Assembly: GCF_000690055.1 (NCBI RefSeq)
Contig: NZ_JJNZ01000057.1
Span: 1 to 48,896 of the forward strand
DNA from: Pseudoalteromonas fuliginea
GTDB taxonomy: Bacteria > Pseudomonadota > Gammaproteobacteria > Enterobacterales > Alteromonadaceae
Direction of reading: 5' to 3'
Length of the DNA stretch: 48,896 bases
A program made the translations under genes and the position numbers. Below the pieces are notes generated by a model. It was given only the letters and a program-made list of their open reading frames with translations. It made no database searches and was not told the DNA's origin. Of this stretch, positions 36,358-45,686 are shown in pieces; within the stretch, counting starts at the first letter, position 1, and every line of letters begins with the position of its first letter.

Positions 36358-36981
36358 CTAGTCTTTATTTAACCACTTTTTGATCGAGTCATACATCTCA
36401 TCTCGTATTATTGGCTGAGCTTTTTTGTTAGGGTGTAAACTATCGTTTTGCATTAGCTCAGCTTGGCTGGCAATGTTTAGCATAAAAAAGTTCATTAAAT
36501 GCGCACTTGTCTCTTCGCTAACGCGCGAAAAAGTGTCAGTAAACATTTTACTGTAACGCGGGCCGTAATTAGGGGGAATGTAAATCTCCATTAAGGCGGT
36601 CATTGCATTAGCTGCTTGGCTTTTTTGAATAAGAGACGTTAAGTTAGTTTGCATTTTTTTAACAGGGAAACCACGTAAACCGTCATTAGCACCTAGCTCA
36701 ATAAGTACATGAGTGGGCTCGTATTGCTCAAGCAATGCATCTAAACGGCGTAGGGCTCCACCAGATGTTTCGCCACTAATACTGGCGTTGATAAGTTCAA
36801 TGTCGGCTTGTTCGTCATCGTATTTATCTTGTAACAATTTTACCCAGCCTTCTTCTTGTTGAAGTCCGTAGGCTGCGCTTAAACTGTCACCGAGTATTAA
36901 AATCGTGTTGTCGGCTGCTGCGCTCAGCGGTTTGATAACTAAAAATAAAATGAATACTAAACGAAGGATTGAATGAGTCAT
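36358..36981 (-). CDS. tesA: Periplasmic thioesterase I / arylesterase
   Basis: Multifunctional SGNH-family esterase (acyl-CoA thioesterase I, protease I, lysophospholipase L1 in E. coli). The 207-residue protein has a signal peptide (ending near SAAAD) and all SGNH blocks: GDSLSAAYG with the nucleophile serine, SGETSGGA, GANDG, and DSLHPN with the catalytic Asp and His. Mature enzyme is periplasmic. Its start codon abuts or overlaps the start of the divergent ybbA gene, so each promoter must lie inside the other gene's coding sequence. Confidence 0.95.
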   Translation of the reverse strand: MTHSILRLVFILFLVIKPLSAAADNTILILGDSLSAAYGLQQEEGWVKLLQDKYDDEQADIELINASISGETSGGALRRLDALLEQYEPTHVLIELGANDGLRGFPVKKMQTNLTSLIQKSQAANAMTALMEIYIPPNYGPRYSKMFTDTFSRVSEETSAHLMNFFMLNIASQAELMQNDSLHPNKKAQPIIRDEMYDSIKKWLNKD

Positions 36982-37695
36982 ATGTCAGCGCTTTCTCAAT
37001 TAAATATAATTCAGGTTAATGGTTTGTCTAAAGTAGTCTCTACCTTTGAAGGTGAGCTGCCCATCCTCAGCGACATCAGCTTTAATGTCAAGCATGGCGA
37101 GTCTGTTGCTATTGTTGGCACGTCGGGCTCTGGTAAATCAACGTTACTCAGTTTATTAGCGGGGCTGGATACCGCAAGCAGCGGCGAAATATTTTTAGAT
37201 GGCGAGCCATTACACAATTTAGATGAAGAAGAGCGTGCTGCACTGCGCGCGGCTAAAATTGGATTTGTGTTTCAATCGTTTATGTTAGTACAAAGCTTAA
37301 CGGCGCTTGAAAACGTTATGCTACCAGCAGAGCTTGCTGGCGAAAGTGATGCGAAAGAGCAAGCAATTGCTTTGCTTGAAAAAGTAGGCTTGAGCCATCG
37401 AATTGATCATTACCCGTCGCAACTTTCTGGCGGTGAGCAACAACGTGTTGCTATTGCGCGAGCTTTTATTGGTACACCTAAAATACTATTTGCTGATGAG
37501 CCTTCGGCTAATTTAGACAGCAAAAACGGTAAAATGATTGAATCCTTATTATTTGATTTAAACACGCAACACGGCACTACGCTTATTTTAGTTACTCACG
37601 ATGAAGGGCTTGCACAAAAATGTGAGCACATTATTCAAATAGAAGCGGGTTTACTGGTAAAAAGCCAAGTAGAGGACGTTGCTAATGTGGGTTAA
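36973..37695 (+). CDS. ybbA: ABC transporter ATP-binding protein YbbA
   Basis: ATPase of a LolD/MacB-type (type VII) ABC system with YbbP. Walker A is GTSGSGKST, the signature LSGGEQQRVAIARAF, Walker B ILFADEPSANLD, and the switch histidine is in LVTHDEG; length 240 residues. The ATG at 36973 follows AAGGA by four bases, and another ATG at 36982 directly abuts the tesA start (CATATG). It overlaps ybbP. In E. coli too, ybbA is divergent from tesA. The transported substrate or the mechanical task is not known. Confidence 0.93.
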   Translation: MSHMSALSQLNIIQVNGLSKVVSTFEGELPILSDISFNVKHGESVAIVGTSGSGKSTLLSLLAGLDTASSGEIFLDGEPLHNLDEEERAALRAAKIGFVFQSFMLVQSLTALENVMLPAELAGESDAKEQAIALLEKVGLSHRIDHYPSQLSGGEQQRVAIARAFIGTPKILFADEPSANLDSKNGKMIESLLFDLNTQHGTTLILVTHDEGLAQKCEHIIQIEAGLLVKSQVEDVANVG

Positions 37696-40186
37696 GTTAG
37701 CGCTTAAGTTATTTTCGCGAGAATTTCGCCGTGGTGAGCTAACAGTTATAAGCGCAGCTATCGCCCTTGCTGTTTTAACCGTGCTTACACTGTCGATGGT
37801 TACTGAGCGAATAGGGCAAAGTATTGCGCAAAAAAGCAGTGCTTTTATTGCAGCAGACCGTGTACTTGCAAGCGATCATGTTCTCGACACTGCTTTTATT
37901 ACTAAAGCACAGAGCCAAAATTTAAAAACGGCGCAAATGGTGTATTTCGACACTATGTTGTTTGCCGATGATGAAATGCAGTTTAGCTCAGTAAAAGCGG
38001 CATCTAATGCGTACCCGTTAAAAGGGCAGTTAAAAGTTAAAGATACCTTAACAGGTGAAACTAAGGTTGCTAATAGCGGACCAACGCCTGGTAATGTGTG
38101 GCTAAGTGAATCAGTATTTTACAGTTTAAATATTGATATAGGCGCGCAAGTAGAGCTCGGCGCTGCATTATTTAATGTTTCAAAAGTTATTGTAGAAGAG
38201 CCAGACGCGCCATTTAATGTATTTTCGAGTAGCCGCCGTGTGCTTATTAATATTGACGATGTGGCAAAAACCGAAGTTGTGCAACCGGGTAGTCGTGTTT
38301 ATTACCGCCAACTTTATGCAGGTAGTGAGGCCGACATAAATAGCTTTTACGAGTGGCTTAAACCACAAATGAAAGAAAACCAACAATGGTATGGCGTTAA
38401 AGACCGCCAATCACCCATTTCAAACAGTTTAAACCGCGCAGAGAGCTTTTTATTACTTGCCGGCCTATTAGGTATTATTTTGGCTGCAGTGGCTATAGCT
38501 GTTTCAGCAAAACGTTATTGTGAACGCCAATACGACCCAGTAGCGATGATGAAAACGCTCGGCGGTAGCCGCTCAATGATCCGCAAAATATACATGCTTC
38601 ATTTATTGCTTGTATGTGCAATGGCGGTAAGTATAGGGCTGTTAATTGGTTATGGCTTGCAAGAAATAGCAACAAGTTACTTATCAAAAAGTATGGGCAC
38701 AGAGTTACCCTTAGGTGGCTTTAAACCTTGGCTGGTGGCTATAAGCACCGGCGTAATTTGTGCTGTTATGTTTTCTATTAAACCGTTATTTGATTTATTT
38801 GATATTCCACCGCTTAGAGTTCTGCGCCGTAACTTAGGCGATAAGTTGGCAGTAAGTCGTGTGCATTTAAGTATGAGCGCGCTAACCGTATTTTTATTAA
38901 TGTGGTTATTTAGTAACAACATAAAAATAACGCTTATTTTGTTTATATCAACACTTGCGCTAATTGGTGTGTTGTTTTTGATATCTAAATTAATATTTGG
39001 CGGCGGTCGAAAATTAGGACTTAAGCCAGGTAACAGTTGGTCGCTTGCAATTGCATCTATCCAAAAGCGTGCAAATGTGAACGCGGTACAGTTAATTAGT
39101 TTTTCATTAGCGATTAAATTACTGCTGTTTTTAGTGGTACTTAAAAACGACATGATATCTGATTGGCAGTCGCAACTACCAAGCGACGCGCCTAATGCGT
39201 TTTTAGTTAATATTACGCAAAACGAGCTTGAGCCAATTAATGAATATTTAGCACAAAAAGATATTCAGGTATCAGAGTTTTATCCCACTATTCGTGGACG
39301 TGTAAATGCGGTAAACGGCGAGCTGGTAGCACGTTCTGTATCGCTGCAAGACAACGAGAAAAAAGACGAAGAAGCACGTGCAGGTATTGGTCGTGAGCTA
39401 AATCTTACATGGCTTAAAGATGTGCCTGATCAAAATGAAGTAACACAAGGCACGTGGTTTGGTGAAAATGCGATGGCTGAGGCTTCAGTAGAGGAGTCGA
39501 TGCTTGAGCGTTTAGATGTTGAGATAGGCGATACGCTTACATTTTTAATTGGTTCGCAGTCGTTCGACGCTAAAATCACCAGTGTGCGCAAAGTAAATTG
39601 GGCCACGCTTAAACCTAACTTTTTTATTATTTTAAGTCCTGATGTACTTGCAGATTTTCCGGCGACGTATATTTCGTCGGTACGTATAAATCCAGATCAA
39701 AAACGTGACTTTAGCCAGTTATTACGTACTTACCCTACTATTACAGCTATTGATATTGATAACTTTGTTAAGCAAATACAAACTACTATTTCGCAAGTAT
39801 CGCTCGCCATTGGTTTTGTACTTGCAATTGTTGTGCTGTGTGGCGCGCTTGTACTTATATCGCAAGTGCAAGCTAGTTTAGGTGAGCGTATGCAAGAAAT
39901 TGTCATACTTAGAACGCTTGGCGCTAAAAGCCGATTAATTAAAAATGCGACCTTGTATGAGTTTTTATTACTAGGTGGCTTAGCTGGTTTAGTTGCCGCA
40001 TTTTTTAGCGATATAGCGCTTTTAATTGTGCAGCAACAAATGTTTGATTTAGCAGGTAAGTTACACCCGCATATATGGATTATTGGTCCTGTAGCTGGCG
40101 GCGTATTTGTGGCTGGTTTAGGTTATTTAATGATTGCCCGAACACTTAAACAAAACACCCAAGGGTTAGTGCGTGCCCTAGGGTAA
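37685..40186 (+). CDS. ybbP: ABC transporter permease YbbP
   Basis: Large FtsX-type permease (about 833 residues) forming the membrane part of the YbbAP complex. Hydrophobic segments lie near 15-40, 250-280, 305-330, 345-370, 400-460 and, in the C-terminal FtsX domain, 695-725, 755-785 and 795-820; long periplasmic regions separate them, in the two-halves-plus-extra layout typical of YbbP. The start is inside the end of ybbA (ATG 37685, eleven bases before the ybbA stop ends), so translation is probably coupled. A terminator follows. Confidence 0.92.
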   Translation: MWVKLALKLFSREFRRGELTVISAAIALAVLTVLTLSMVTERIGQSIAQKSSAFIAADRVLASDHVLDTAFITKAQSQNLKTAQMVYFDTMLFADDEMQFSSVKAASNAYPLKGQLKVKDTLTGETKVANSGPTPGNVWLSESVFYSLNIDIGAQVELGAALFNVSKVIVEEPDAPFNVFSSSRRVLINIDDVAKTEVVQPGSRVYYRQLYAGSEADINSFYEWLKPQMKENQQWYGVKDRQSPISNSLNRAESFLLLAGLLGIILAAVAIAVSAKRYCERQYDPVAMMKTLGGSRSMIRKIYMLHLLLVCAMAVSIGLLIGYGLQEIATSYLSKSMGTELPLGGFKPWLVAISTGVICAVMFSIKPLFDLFDIPPLRVLRRNLGDKLAVSRVHLSMSALTVFLLMWLFSNNIKITLILFISTLALIGVLFLISKLIFGGGRKLGLKPGNSWSLAIASIQKRANVNAVQLISFSLAIKLLLFLVVLKNDMISDWQSQLPSDAPNAFLVNITQNELEPINEYLAQKDIQVSEFYPTIRGRVNAVNGELVARSVSLQDNEKKDEEARAGIGRELNLTWLKDVPDQNEVTQGTWFGENAMAEASVEESMLERLDVEIGDTLTFLIGSQSFDAKITSVRKVNWATLKPNFFIILSPDVLADFPATYISSVRINPDQKRDFSQLLRTYPTITAIDIDNFVKQIQTTISQVSLAIGFVLAIVVLCGALVLISQVQASLGERMQEIVILRTLGAKSRLIKNATLYEFLLLGGLAGLVAAFFSDIALLIVQQQMFDLAGKLHPHIWIIGPVAGGVFVAGLGYLMIARTLKQNTQGLVRALG

Positions 40187-40207
40187 GCTAAACTAACATG
40201 CTCCTGT

Positions 40208-40236
40208 AAATGCCCACCTAGTTTGTGGGCATTTTT
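40208..40236 (+). terminator. Terminator of ybbAP
   Basis: AAATGCCCAC/GTGGGCATTT with a 7-base loop and T-rich tail, 21 bases after ybbP. Confidence 0.92.
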
Positions 40237-40315
40237 GTTTTTCTTTGTACTGGTAATTTATACAGTGCTCTGGCATTATTAGCGTAATTTAAAAATAATA
40301 ACAATGGAGCGCTGT

Positions 40316-40840
40316 TTGGCCATTATTTTAGGGATCGATCCTGGTTCACGTTTGACCGGATATGGTGTTGTTGCCCATCAAGGTTCTAAATTTACATACT
40401 TAGGCAGTGGCTGTATTAAGTTAGCCGATCATCCTTTTCCGGTTAGGCTTAAAATGATCTACCAAGGCATTACACAGCTTATTGAGCAGTTTTCGCCAGA
40501 AACCTTTGCCATTGAAAAAGTATTTATGGCGCACAACCCCGATTCAGCTTTAAAGCTAGGCCAAGCTAGAGGCGCTGCGATTGTTGGCGCTGCAATGGCC
40601 GACTTACCCGTATTTGAATACTCAGCTAGGCAAATTAAGCAAGCAGTAGTAGGCAACGGTGGCGCAGATAAAACACAAGTGCAACACATGGTAAAAAATA
40701 TTTTAAAACTACCTGGTACGCCACAGGCCGATGCAGCTGATGCACTCGCTATTGCGATTTGCCACGCCCACTCAGAACAAAATTTAATTAAACTAGCGGG
40801 CAGCGCAAGCAAAACCGTTAGAGGACGTTTAAGGAAATAA
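40316..40840 (+). CDS. ruvC: Holliday junction endonuclease RuvC
   Basis: Homodimeric resolvase that cuts Holliday junctions symmetrically with RuvAB. The acidic active site is visible: D in LGIDPGSR, E in AIEKVF, and two D in DAADALA; length 174 residues. I choose the TTG at 40316 because it gives the family-typical start (M)[11 protein letters not shown] and has GGAG six bases upstream; the ATG at 40304 would add four residues and has no ribosome binding site. ruvA starts two bases after the stop. Confidence 0.96.
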   Translation: MAIILGIDPGSRLTGYGVVAHQGSKFTYLGSGCIKLADHPFPVRLKMIYQGITQLIEQFSPETFAIEKVFMAHNPDSALKLGQARGAAIVGAAMADLPVFEYSARQIKQAVVGNGGADKTQVQHMVKNILKLPGTPQADAADALAIAICHAHSEQNLIKLAGSASKTVRGRLRK

Positions 40841-40842
40841 CT

Positions 40843-41460
40843 ATGATAGGCCGCTTAAATGGTATTTTAGTCGAAAAACAGCCACCAGAAATATTACTCG
40901 AAGTAAGTGGTGTAGGTTACGAAGTACAAATGCCAATGACCTGTTTTTACGATTTACCAAAAATTGGTGAAAATGCGATTGTTTACACTCACTTTGTAGT
41001 GCGTGAAGATGCTCAACTATTATTTGGTTTTAATAATAAAGTTGAACGTGCCTTGTTTAGAGAGCTATTAAAAGCAAATGGCGTAGGGCCAAAGCTTGGC
41101 TTAGCTATTTTATCGGGCATGTCGGCAAAGCAATTTGTAAGTTGTGTAAATAACGAAGACTCAACATCGCTTGTTAAATTACCCGGTGTAGGTAAAAAAA
41201 CAGCCGAGCGTTTAGTACTCGAAATGAAAGACAGACTAAAAGATTGGGGTAATGATTTATTTACGCCATTTAGCGACAGCGCAGTAATAGAGCCAATGAG
41301 CGATGCGACAATTGCTAATAATGCAGCGGATGATGCCGTATCGGCACTGCTTGCATTAGGTTATAAATTGCCACAAGCTCAAAAAGCCGTAAAATCGATA
41401 AGTAAACCCGATATGTCTACTGAGGTTCTTATTAGAGAATCTTTAAAATCTATGTTGTGA
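40843..41460 (+). CDS. ruvA: Holliday junction helicase subunit RuvA
   Basis: Tetrameric protein that binds the four-way junction and guides RuvB during branch migration. Residues 1-60 form the OB domain ([21 protein letters not shown]), about 70-140 carry two helix-hairpin-helix motifs ([12 protein letters not shown] and [12 protein letters not shown]), and the C-terminal ~50 residues form the RuvB-contacting domain. Length 205 residues is normal (E. coli 203). AAGGA precedes the ATG by 9 bases, and ruvB starts seven bases after the stop. Confidence 0.97.
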   Translation: MIGRLNGILVEKQPPEILLEVSGVGYEVQMPMTCFYDLPKIGENAIVYTHFVVREDAQLLFGFNNKVERALFRELLKANGVGPKLGLAILSGMSAKQFVSCVNNEDSTSLVKLPGVGKKTAERLVLEMKDRLKDWGNDLFTPFSDSAVIEPMSDATIANNAADDAVSALLALGYKLPQAQKAVKSISKPDMSTEVLIRESLKSML

Positions 41461-41467
41461 GTAACCC

Positions 41468-42478
41468 ATGATTGAAGCGGATCGCTTAATTGATGCGACT
41501 GAAAAAACAAATGAAGACTCTATAGATCGTGCAATAAGACCAAAACTTTTAGCCGACTACAGAGGCCAGCCTCATGTTAAGCAGCAAATGGAAATTTTTA
41601 TTGAAGCTGCCCGAACCCGTGGTGAAGCGCTCGATCATTTATTAATATTTGGCCCACCTGGGCTTGGTAAAACCACGCTTGCAAATATTGTAGCCAACGA
41701 ATTACACGTAAGCATTAAAACAACATCAGGCCCTGTACTTGAAAAAGCAGGCGATTTAGCTGCACTACTAACCAACTTAGAAGAAGGCGATGTATTGTTT
41801 ATAGATGAAATACATAGGCTAAGCCCGCAAGTTGAAGAAATACTGTATCCCGCAATGGAAGACTACCAGCTTGATATAATGATTGGTGAGGGCCCAGCTG
41901 CGCGTTCTATTAAATTAGACTTACCTGCATTTACACTTATTGGTGCAACCACACGAGCAGGCTCGCTTACATCGCCACTGCGTGACCGTTTTGGGATTGT
42001 GCAGCGATTAGAGTTTTATTCTGTAGAAGATTTATCGCACATAGTAGGGCGTTCAGCACATTACCTTGATTTAGAAATGTGTGATGATGGCGCTACCGAA
42101 ATCGCGCAGCGCTCGCGGGGTACACCACGTATTGCAAACCGCTTATTGCGCCGTGTACGCGATTACACTCAAGTAAAATCTGACGGCACAGTAAACGCCG
42201 ATGTAGCTAAGCAAGCCCTTGATATGATTGACGTAGATAAAAGTGGTTTTGATTATATGGACCGTAAATATTTACTCGCCATAATTGAAAAATTTATGGG
42301 CGGCCCAGTAGGGCTCGACAATGTAGCGGCTGCTATTGGTGAAGAGCGCGAAACAATAGAAGATGTGATAGAACCATTTTTGATCCAACAAGGATTTATT
42401 CAGCGCACACCTCGCGGGCGAATAGTCTCTGACAGTGCATACCATCACTTTGGATTAATGCCAAAAAAGACGACTTAA
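41468..42478 (+). CDS. ruvB: Holliday junction helicase motor RuvB
   Basis: Hexameric AAA+ motor driving branch migration with RuvA. Walker [10 protein letters not shown], Walker [10 protein letters not shown], sensor 1 GATTRAG and the C-terminal winged-helix domain ([18 protein letters not shown]) are all present; 336 residues equals the E. coli length. It is the last gene of ruvCAB. An 8-bp inverted repeat (GCGCTTGC 42501-42508 / GCAAGCGC 42524-42531) after the stop may end the operon, though its T tract is poor. Confidence 0.98.
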   Translation: MIEADRLIDATEKTNEDSIDRAIRPKLLADYRGQPHVKQQMEIFIEAARTRGEALDHLLIFGPPGLGKTTLANIVANELHVSIKTTSGPVLEKAGDLAALLTNLEEGDVLFIDEIHRLSPQVEEILYPAMEDYQLDIMIGEGPAARSIKLDLPAFTLIGATTRAGSLTSPLRDRFGIVQRLEFYSVEDLSHIVGRSAHYLDLEMCDDGATEIAQRSRGTPRIANRLLRRVRDYTQVKSDGTVNADVAKQALDMIDVDKSGFDYMDRKYLLAIIEKFMGGPVGLDNVAAAIGEERETIEDVIEPFLIQQGFIQRTPRGRIVSDSAYHHFGLMPKKTT

Positions 42479-42500
42479 TCTAAATTTCAATTAATCACTT

Positions 42501-42531
42501 GCGCTTGCATAAGTAAATGTACAGCAAGCGC
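42501..42531 (+). terminator. Possible ruvCAB terminator
   Basis: GCGCTTGC/GCAAGCGC perfect 8-bp stem with a 15-base loop, 22 bases after ruvB. The following sequence is only mildly T-rich. Confidence 0.45.
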
Positions 42532-42551
42532 GTATACCTAATTTTATAATG

Positions 42552-42699
42552 TTACCCACCATATTTTCACATAGTTACTCTAAACCAAGTTATTACAATT
42601 TTACCCACTATATAATCAGTTAACGCTTAATTCACAGAGCGTTAAGACTTGCGTGGCTATGCTGCGGGCTATTAGATAGATAGAGTATATTGCATAGCC
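42552..42699. repeat. Direct repeat and two strong hairpins in the ruvB-tolQ gap
   Basis: TTACCCACCATAT (42552-42564) recurs as TTACCCACTATAT (42601-42613). Then come TTAACGCT/AGCGTTAA (42620-42627 and 42638-42645) and GGCTATGC/GCATAGCC (42655-42662 and 42692-42699), both perfect. Closely spaced perfect stems without any reading frame suggest a structured RNA or a small repeat element. Confidence 0.4.
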
Positions 42700-42939
42700 G
42701 TTATCGTATTAGGCTGTTACAGTGTTGTTTAGTTTGCAATAATACTTAATCAATTAGAGGGATTAAATCTGACGTTAACCGTGTAAAAAATTTCTGATAT
42801 ACGACTGCATGGATGCAGAGCAATGAGTGATAACAACTAAATAACGAAATTTTTGCCTTATTATAGATACGATTTTCTTATCTCAAAATAGATCGCTCAA
42901 TTAAGCAAATTGGTATTAAATGATTTCAATTTTTTTGGC

Positions 42940-42966
42940 AAAAAAAAACCCGCAAAAAATGCGGGT
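42940..42966 (-). terminator. Orphan minus-strand terminator
   Basis: Stem ACCCGCA/TGCGGGT with a 5-base loop; the nine-base A tract on the plus strand is a T run on the minus strand. No minus-strand gene lies upstream of it, which is the basis for the small-RNA candidate. Confidence 0.8.
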
Positions 42967-43060
42967 AAACAACAAGTTGAAGGAAGTAATCTTGGGGAAC
43001 TACATTTTACACAACTAGGTTTTATCCTAAAAATGTAAAACAATGTAATACGATAAAATA
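42940..43060 (-). ncRNA. Candidate small RNA, minus strand
   Basis: On the minus strand a 7-bp GC-rich stem (ACCCGCA/TGCGGGT, 42948-42966) is followed by nine T (42948-42940), a strong intrinsic terminator with no gene to terminate. The unstructured CCCCAAG and CUUCCUUCAAC-type sequence before it resembles the seed and linker of Hfq-dependent small RNAs. The 5' end and promoter are not identified; the start given is a guess. Confidence 0.4.
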
Positions 43061-43066
43061 TCCTAT

Positions 43067-43610
43067 TACTAAAAACTTTGCTTAATGAAGCTATTTCACT
43101 CAGTGCCAGCTCGGTATGGGGAGATAATACGCAATATATATTTATTATTCAAACTAGAAAATTTATAATTTCGGATTATAAAAACTAATGCAATGAAATT
43201 TCTGGTTGTTTAAAATTTGTTCATTAATGTTTTTTTCTGTTTGTAAGTTAATGAAAATTAGTGATTAAGTTTGAGTTTGCACTGCTTGTCGCTATTAGTT
43301 TTACTATTACCTTTAGATTTTGTTTAAGTTTTTTGAGTGTTTATGCAGTGATTTTGAATAAATGAGGCGTTTTATGATGTTTTGCTTGTATATTTAAGCA
43401 TATCTTGAGCACATTATTAAATAGCGGAAATGGCTTTAAATTCTTTTGCTAGATAATTGCGAAATAAAGGTTATTTCAACGTTTTTTGTTGCTTATTCAT
43501 AGCAATATCGTTGTCAGTTTGAAATGGACTCGATACACTATGTGCAACTTTTGGCTGCACGAGCGGTCATATTTACACAAATCAATCAATTTGACGTATT
43601 TTGATACTAT
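43067..43610. other. AT-rich intergenic sequence upstream of tolQ
   Basis: The remaining part of the 1145-base gap between ruvB and tolQ. I find no credible reading frame and no ybgC remnant. The tol-pal promoter should lie here; I cannot single it out. Confidence 0.4.
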
Positions 43611-43623
43611 TTAGGAGTTTCAC

Positions 43624-44328
43624 GTGGGATCAGGGCTTAATTTTTTGGATTTAATATTAGAAGCCAGTTTGCTTGTTCAACTAGTAATGTTAGGGCTAGT
43701 TGCTATGTCTGTAATGTCATGGGCAATTATTTTTCAGCGTAAAAAAGCAATATCAGATGCGTTAGCAAGTGCTAAAAAGTTTGAACAAAAATTTTGGTCT
43801 GGTATTGATTTAAGTAAACTATATAACGAAATTTCATCACGTAACGGTCAATCTGAAGGTATTGAAGCTCTATTTACAGCCGGTTTTAAAGAGTTTGCAC
43901 GACATAAGAAAAACACCTTTCAAAGTGCGAGTATTGTAATGGAAGGTACACACCGCTCTATGCGCGTGGCACTCTCTCGAGAAATAGAGAAAATAGAGTC
44001 AAGCTTATCATTTTTAGCGACAGTGGGTTCAATTAGCCCATATATAGGCTTGTTTGGTACTGTATGGGGCATTATGAATGCTTTTATAGCATTAGGTGAA
44101 GTTAAACAAGCTACGTTGCAGATGGTAGCACCTGGTATAGCAGAAGCACTTATTGCCACAGCAATGGGTCTGTTTGCAGCTATTCCTGCTGTTATTGCTT
44201 ACAACCGTTTTTCTAATAAAGTTGAAAAGCTAGAATCTCACTACATTAATTTTATGGAAGAGTTCGCTAATATTTTACACCGTCAAGCAGCTACACAAAT
44301 AGAGGCCCAAGCGAATGTATCAGCGTAA
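43624..44328 (+). CDS. tolQ: Tol-Pal system protein TolQ
   Basis: Inner-membrane stator protein that with TolR uses the proton-motive force to energise TolA. 234 residues with three membrane helices (about 15-38, 135-158 and 168-190); the last two contain the MotA/ExbB-family ion-channel pattern ([39 protein letters not shown]). The start is GTG, with AGGAG six bases before it. tolR overlaps its end by 14 bases. Confidence 0.96.
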   Translation: MGSGLNFLDLILEASLLVQLVMLGLVAMSVMSWAIIFQRKKAISDALASAKKFEQKFWSGIDLSKLYNEISSRNGQSEGIEALFTAGFKEFARHKKNTFQSASIVMEGTHRSMRVALSREIEKIESSLSFLATVGSISPYIGLFGTVWGIMNAFIALGEVKQATLQMVAPGIAEALIATAMGLFAAIPAVIAYNRFSNKVEKLESHYINFMEEFANILHRQAATQIEAQANVSA

Positions 44329-44746
44329 GAAGCGCCGTCCGGTCGCAGAAATTAATGTAGTTCCTTACATTGATGTAATGTTGGTGCTACTGATTATATT
44401 TATGGCAACAGCGCCACTTATTACACATGGTGTTAAAGTCGACTTGCCTAAAATGACGGAGTCAGATTTAGTTGATACTAAAGATGCGCCACCTATTATT
44501 GCTTCGATTGACGCACAAGGTAAATATTACGTTAGTGTAGGGACTGATCCAGAGGCTCCGATGGAGGCGCTTGATGTAGCGGCTGTGATTAAGTTACAGC
44601 TAATGAAAAATCCTGATGTACCTGTAATGATAAAGGGATCTGGAAAAGTATCATACCAAGAGGTATTGCTCTTAATGGACTTTTTAAAAAGTGCCGGTGT
44701 ACCGTCAGTTGGATTAATGACAGAATCCTTCGAAGGGACAAAATAA
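44315..44746 (+). CDS. tolR: Tol-Pal system protein TolR
   Basis: Partner of TolQ, anchored by one N-terminal helix that carries the essential channel aspartate ([21 protein letters not shown] near residue 20), with a periplasmic ExbD-like domain. 143 residues, normal. Its start lies inside tolQ (14-base overlap) with AGAGG nine bases upstream, so translation is coupled. Confidence 0.96.
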   Translation: MYQRKKRRPVAEINVVPYIDVMLVLLIIFMATAPLITHGVKVDLPKMTESDLVDTKDAPPIIASIDAQGKYYVSVGTDPEAPMEALDVAAVIKLQLMKNPDVPVMIKGSGKVSYQEVLLLMDFLKSAGVPSVGLMTESFEGTK

Positions 44747-44750
44747 CGGT

Positions 44751-45677
44751 ATGAGTAGTTCATTAATTAAATCAGTAGTTTTGCATGTGGCGCTGGGTGG
44801 TTTTTTATATGCATCGGCAAACATTCACCCGCCAGCACCAAAGGTTATGGAAGTAACGCTTAATAAAGCTATACCTGATGTTGATAAAGCGGTGTCAGCT
44901 GTGACAGTTGACCAAAAAATGGTTGAGCAGAAAATAGCTGAACTCCAAAAGCAAGAAAAAGACAAAAAAAAGGCAGAAGACAAACGCATCCGTGATTTAG
45001 AGCGCAGAGCTGCAAATGCGCGCAAACAGCGCGAGTCAGAAACCCGTCATATTAAGAAATTAGAGCAAGAACGTAAGGCTAAAGAAAAAGAAACAGCCGA
45101 GGCGCAAGCACAAGCTAAAAAAGCACGCGCAATAGAACAAAAGGAACGTGCTAAAGCAAAACAAGCCGAAAAACAAAAGCAAGAGTCTGAAAGTGCAGCA
45201 AAAGCAGCTGCCGATAAGCGTAAAGCTGAGGAAGAAGCACTTAAAAAAGCTGAAGATGAACGTAAAAAGCGTGATGAAGAGGCTAAAGAACGTGCTAAAA
45301 AGGCTGAACAACAGCGTCAACAGGCCCTACAAGAACAAATGTTACAAGAACAACTTGCTAAAGAGCAGGCTGCGCGTAGTAAAATACGTCAACAACAGGT
45401 CGTGGGTGAAGTTGATAAATATCGCGCTCTAATTATGGCGCGTATTCAGCAGAACTTACTGATCGACGAGAAAATGAAAAATCAGCAGTGCCGAGTAAAT
45501 ATTCGTTTAGGCTTTAATGGTTTAGTAACACAAGTTAAATCATTAGGCGGCGATAAACTAGTTTGTGAGGCTGCACTTAGGGCTGTTCGTATGGCTGACA
45601 CATTACCGGTATCTAAAGACAAAGACGTATTCGAACAACTTAAGAATATTAATTTAACAATCAAGCCAGAATTCTAA
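44751..45677 (+). CDS. tolA: Tol-Pal system protein TolA
   Basis: Elongated periplasmic protein linking TolQR in the inner membrane to Pal and TolB at the outer membrane. Domain I is a single N-terminal helix (about 5-25), domain II a long Lys/Glu/Ala/Gln-rich helix or coiled coil (about 55-215), and domain III (about 220-308) the compact C-terminal domain with two cysteines (NQQCRVNIRL and KLVCEAALRA) that could form the known disulfide. 308 residues is shorter than E. coli TolA (421), the difference lying in domain II. Confidence 0.94.
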   Translation: MSSSLIKSVVLHVALGGFLYASANIHPPAPKVMEVTLNKAIPDVDKAVSAVTVDQKMVEQKIAELQKQEKDKKKAEDKRIRDLERRAANARKQRESETRHIKKLEQERKAKEKETAEAQAQAKKARAIEQKERAKAKQAEKQKQESESAAKAAADKRKAEEEALKKAEDERKKRDEEAKERAKKAEQQRQQALQEQMLQEQLAKEQAARSKIRQQQVVGEVDKYRALIMARIQQNLLIDEKMKNQQCRVNIRLGFNGLVTQVKSLGGDKLVCEAALRAVRMADTLPVSKDKDVFEQLKNINLTIKPEF

Positions 45678-45686
45678 AGGAATGAT

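Noticed and set aside
45060..45320. Long minus-strand frame opposite tolA
   Set aside because: It is the mirror image of the Lys/Glu/Ala-rich repeats of tolA and gives an unnatural Phe/Leu/Cys-rich protein.
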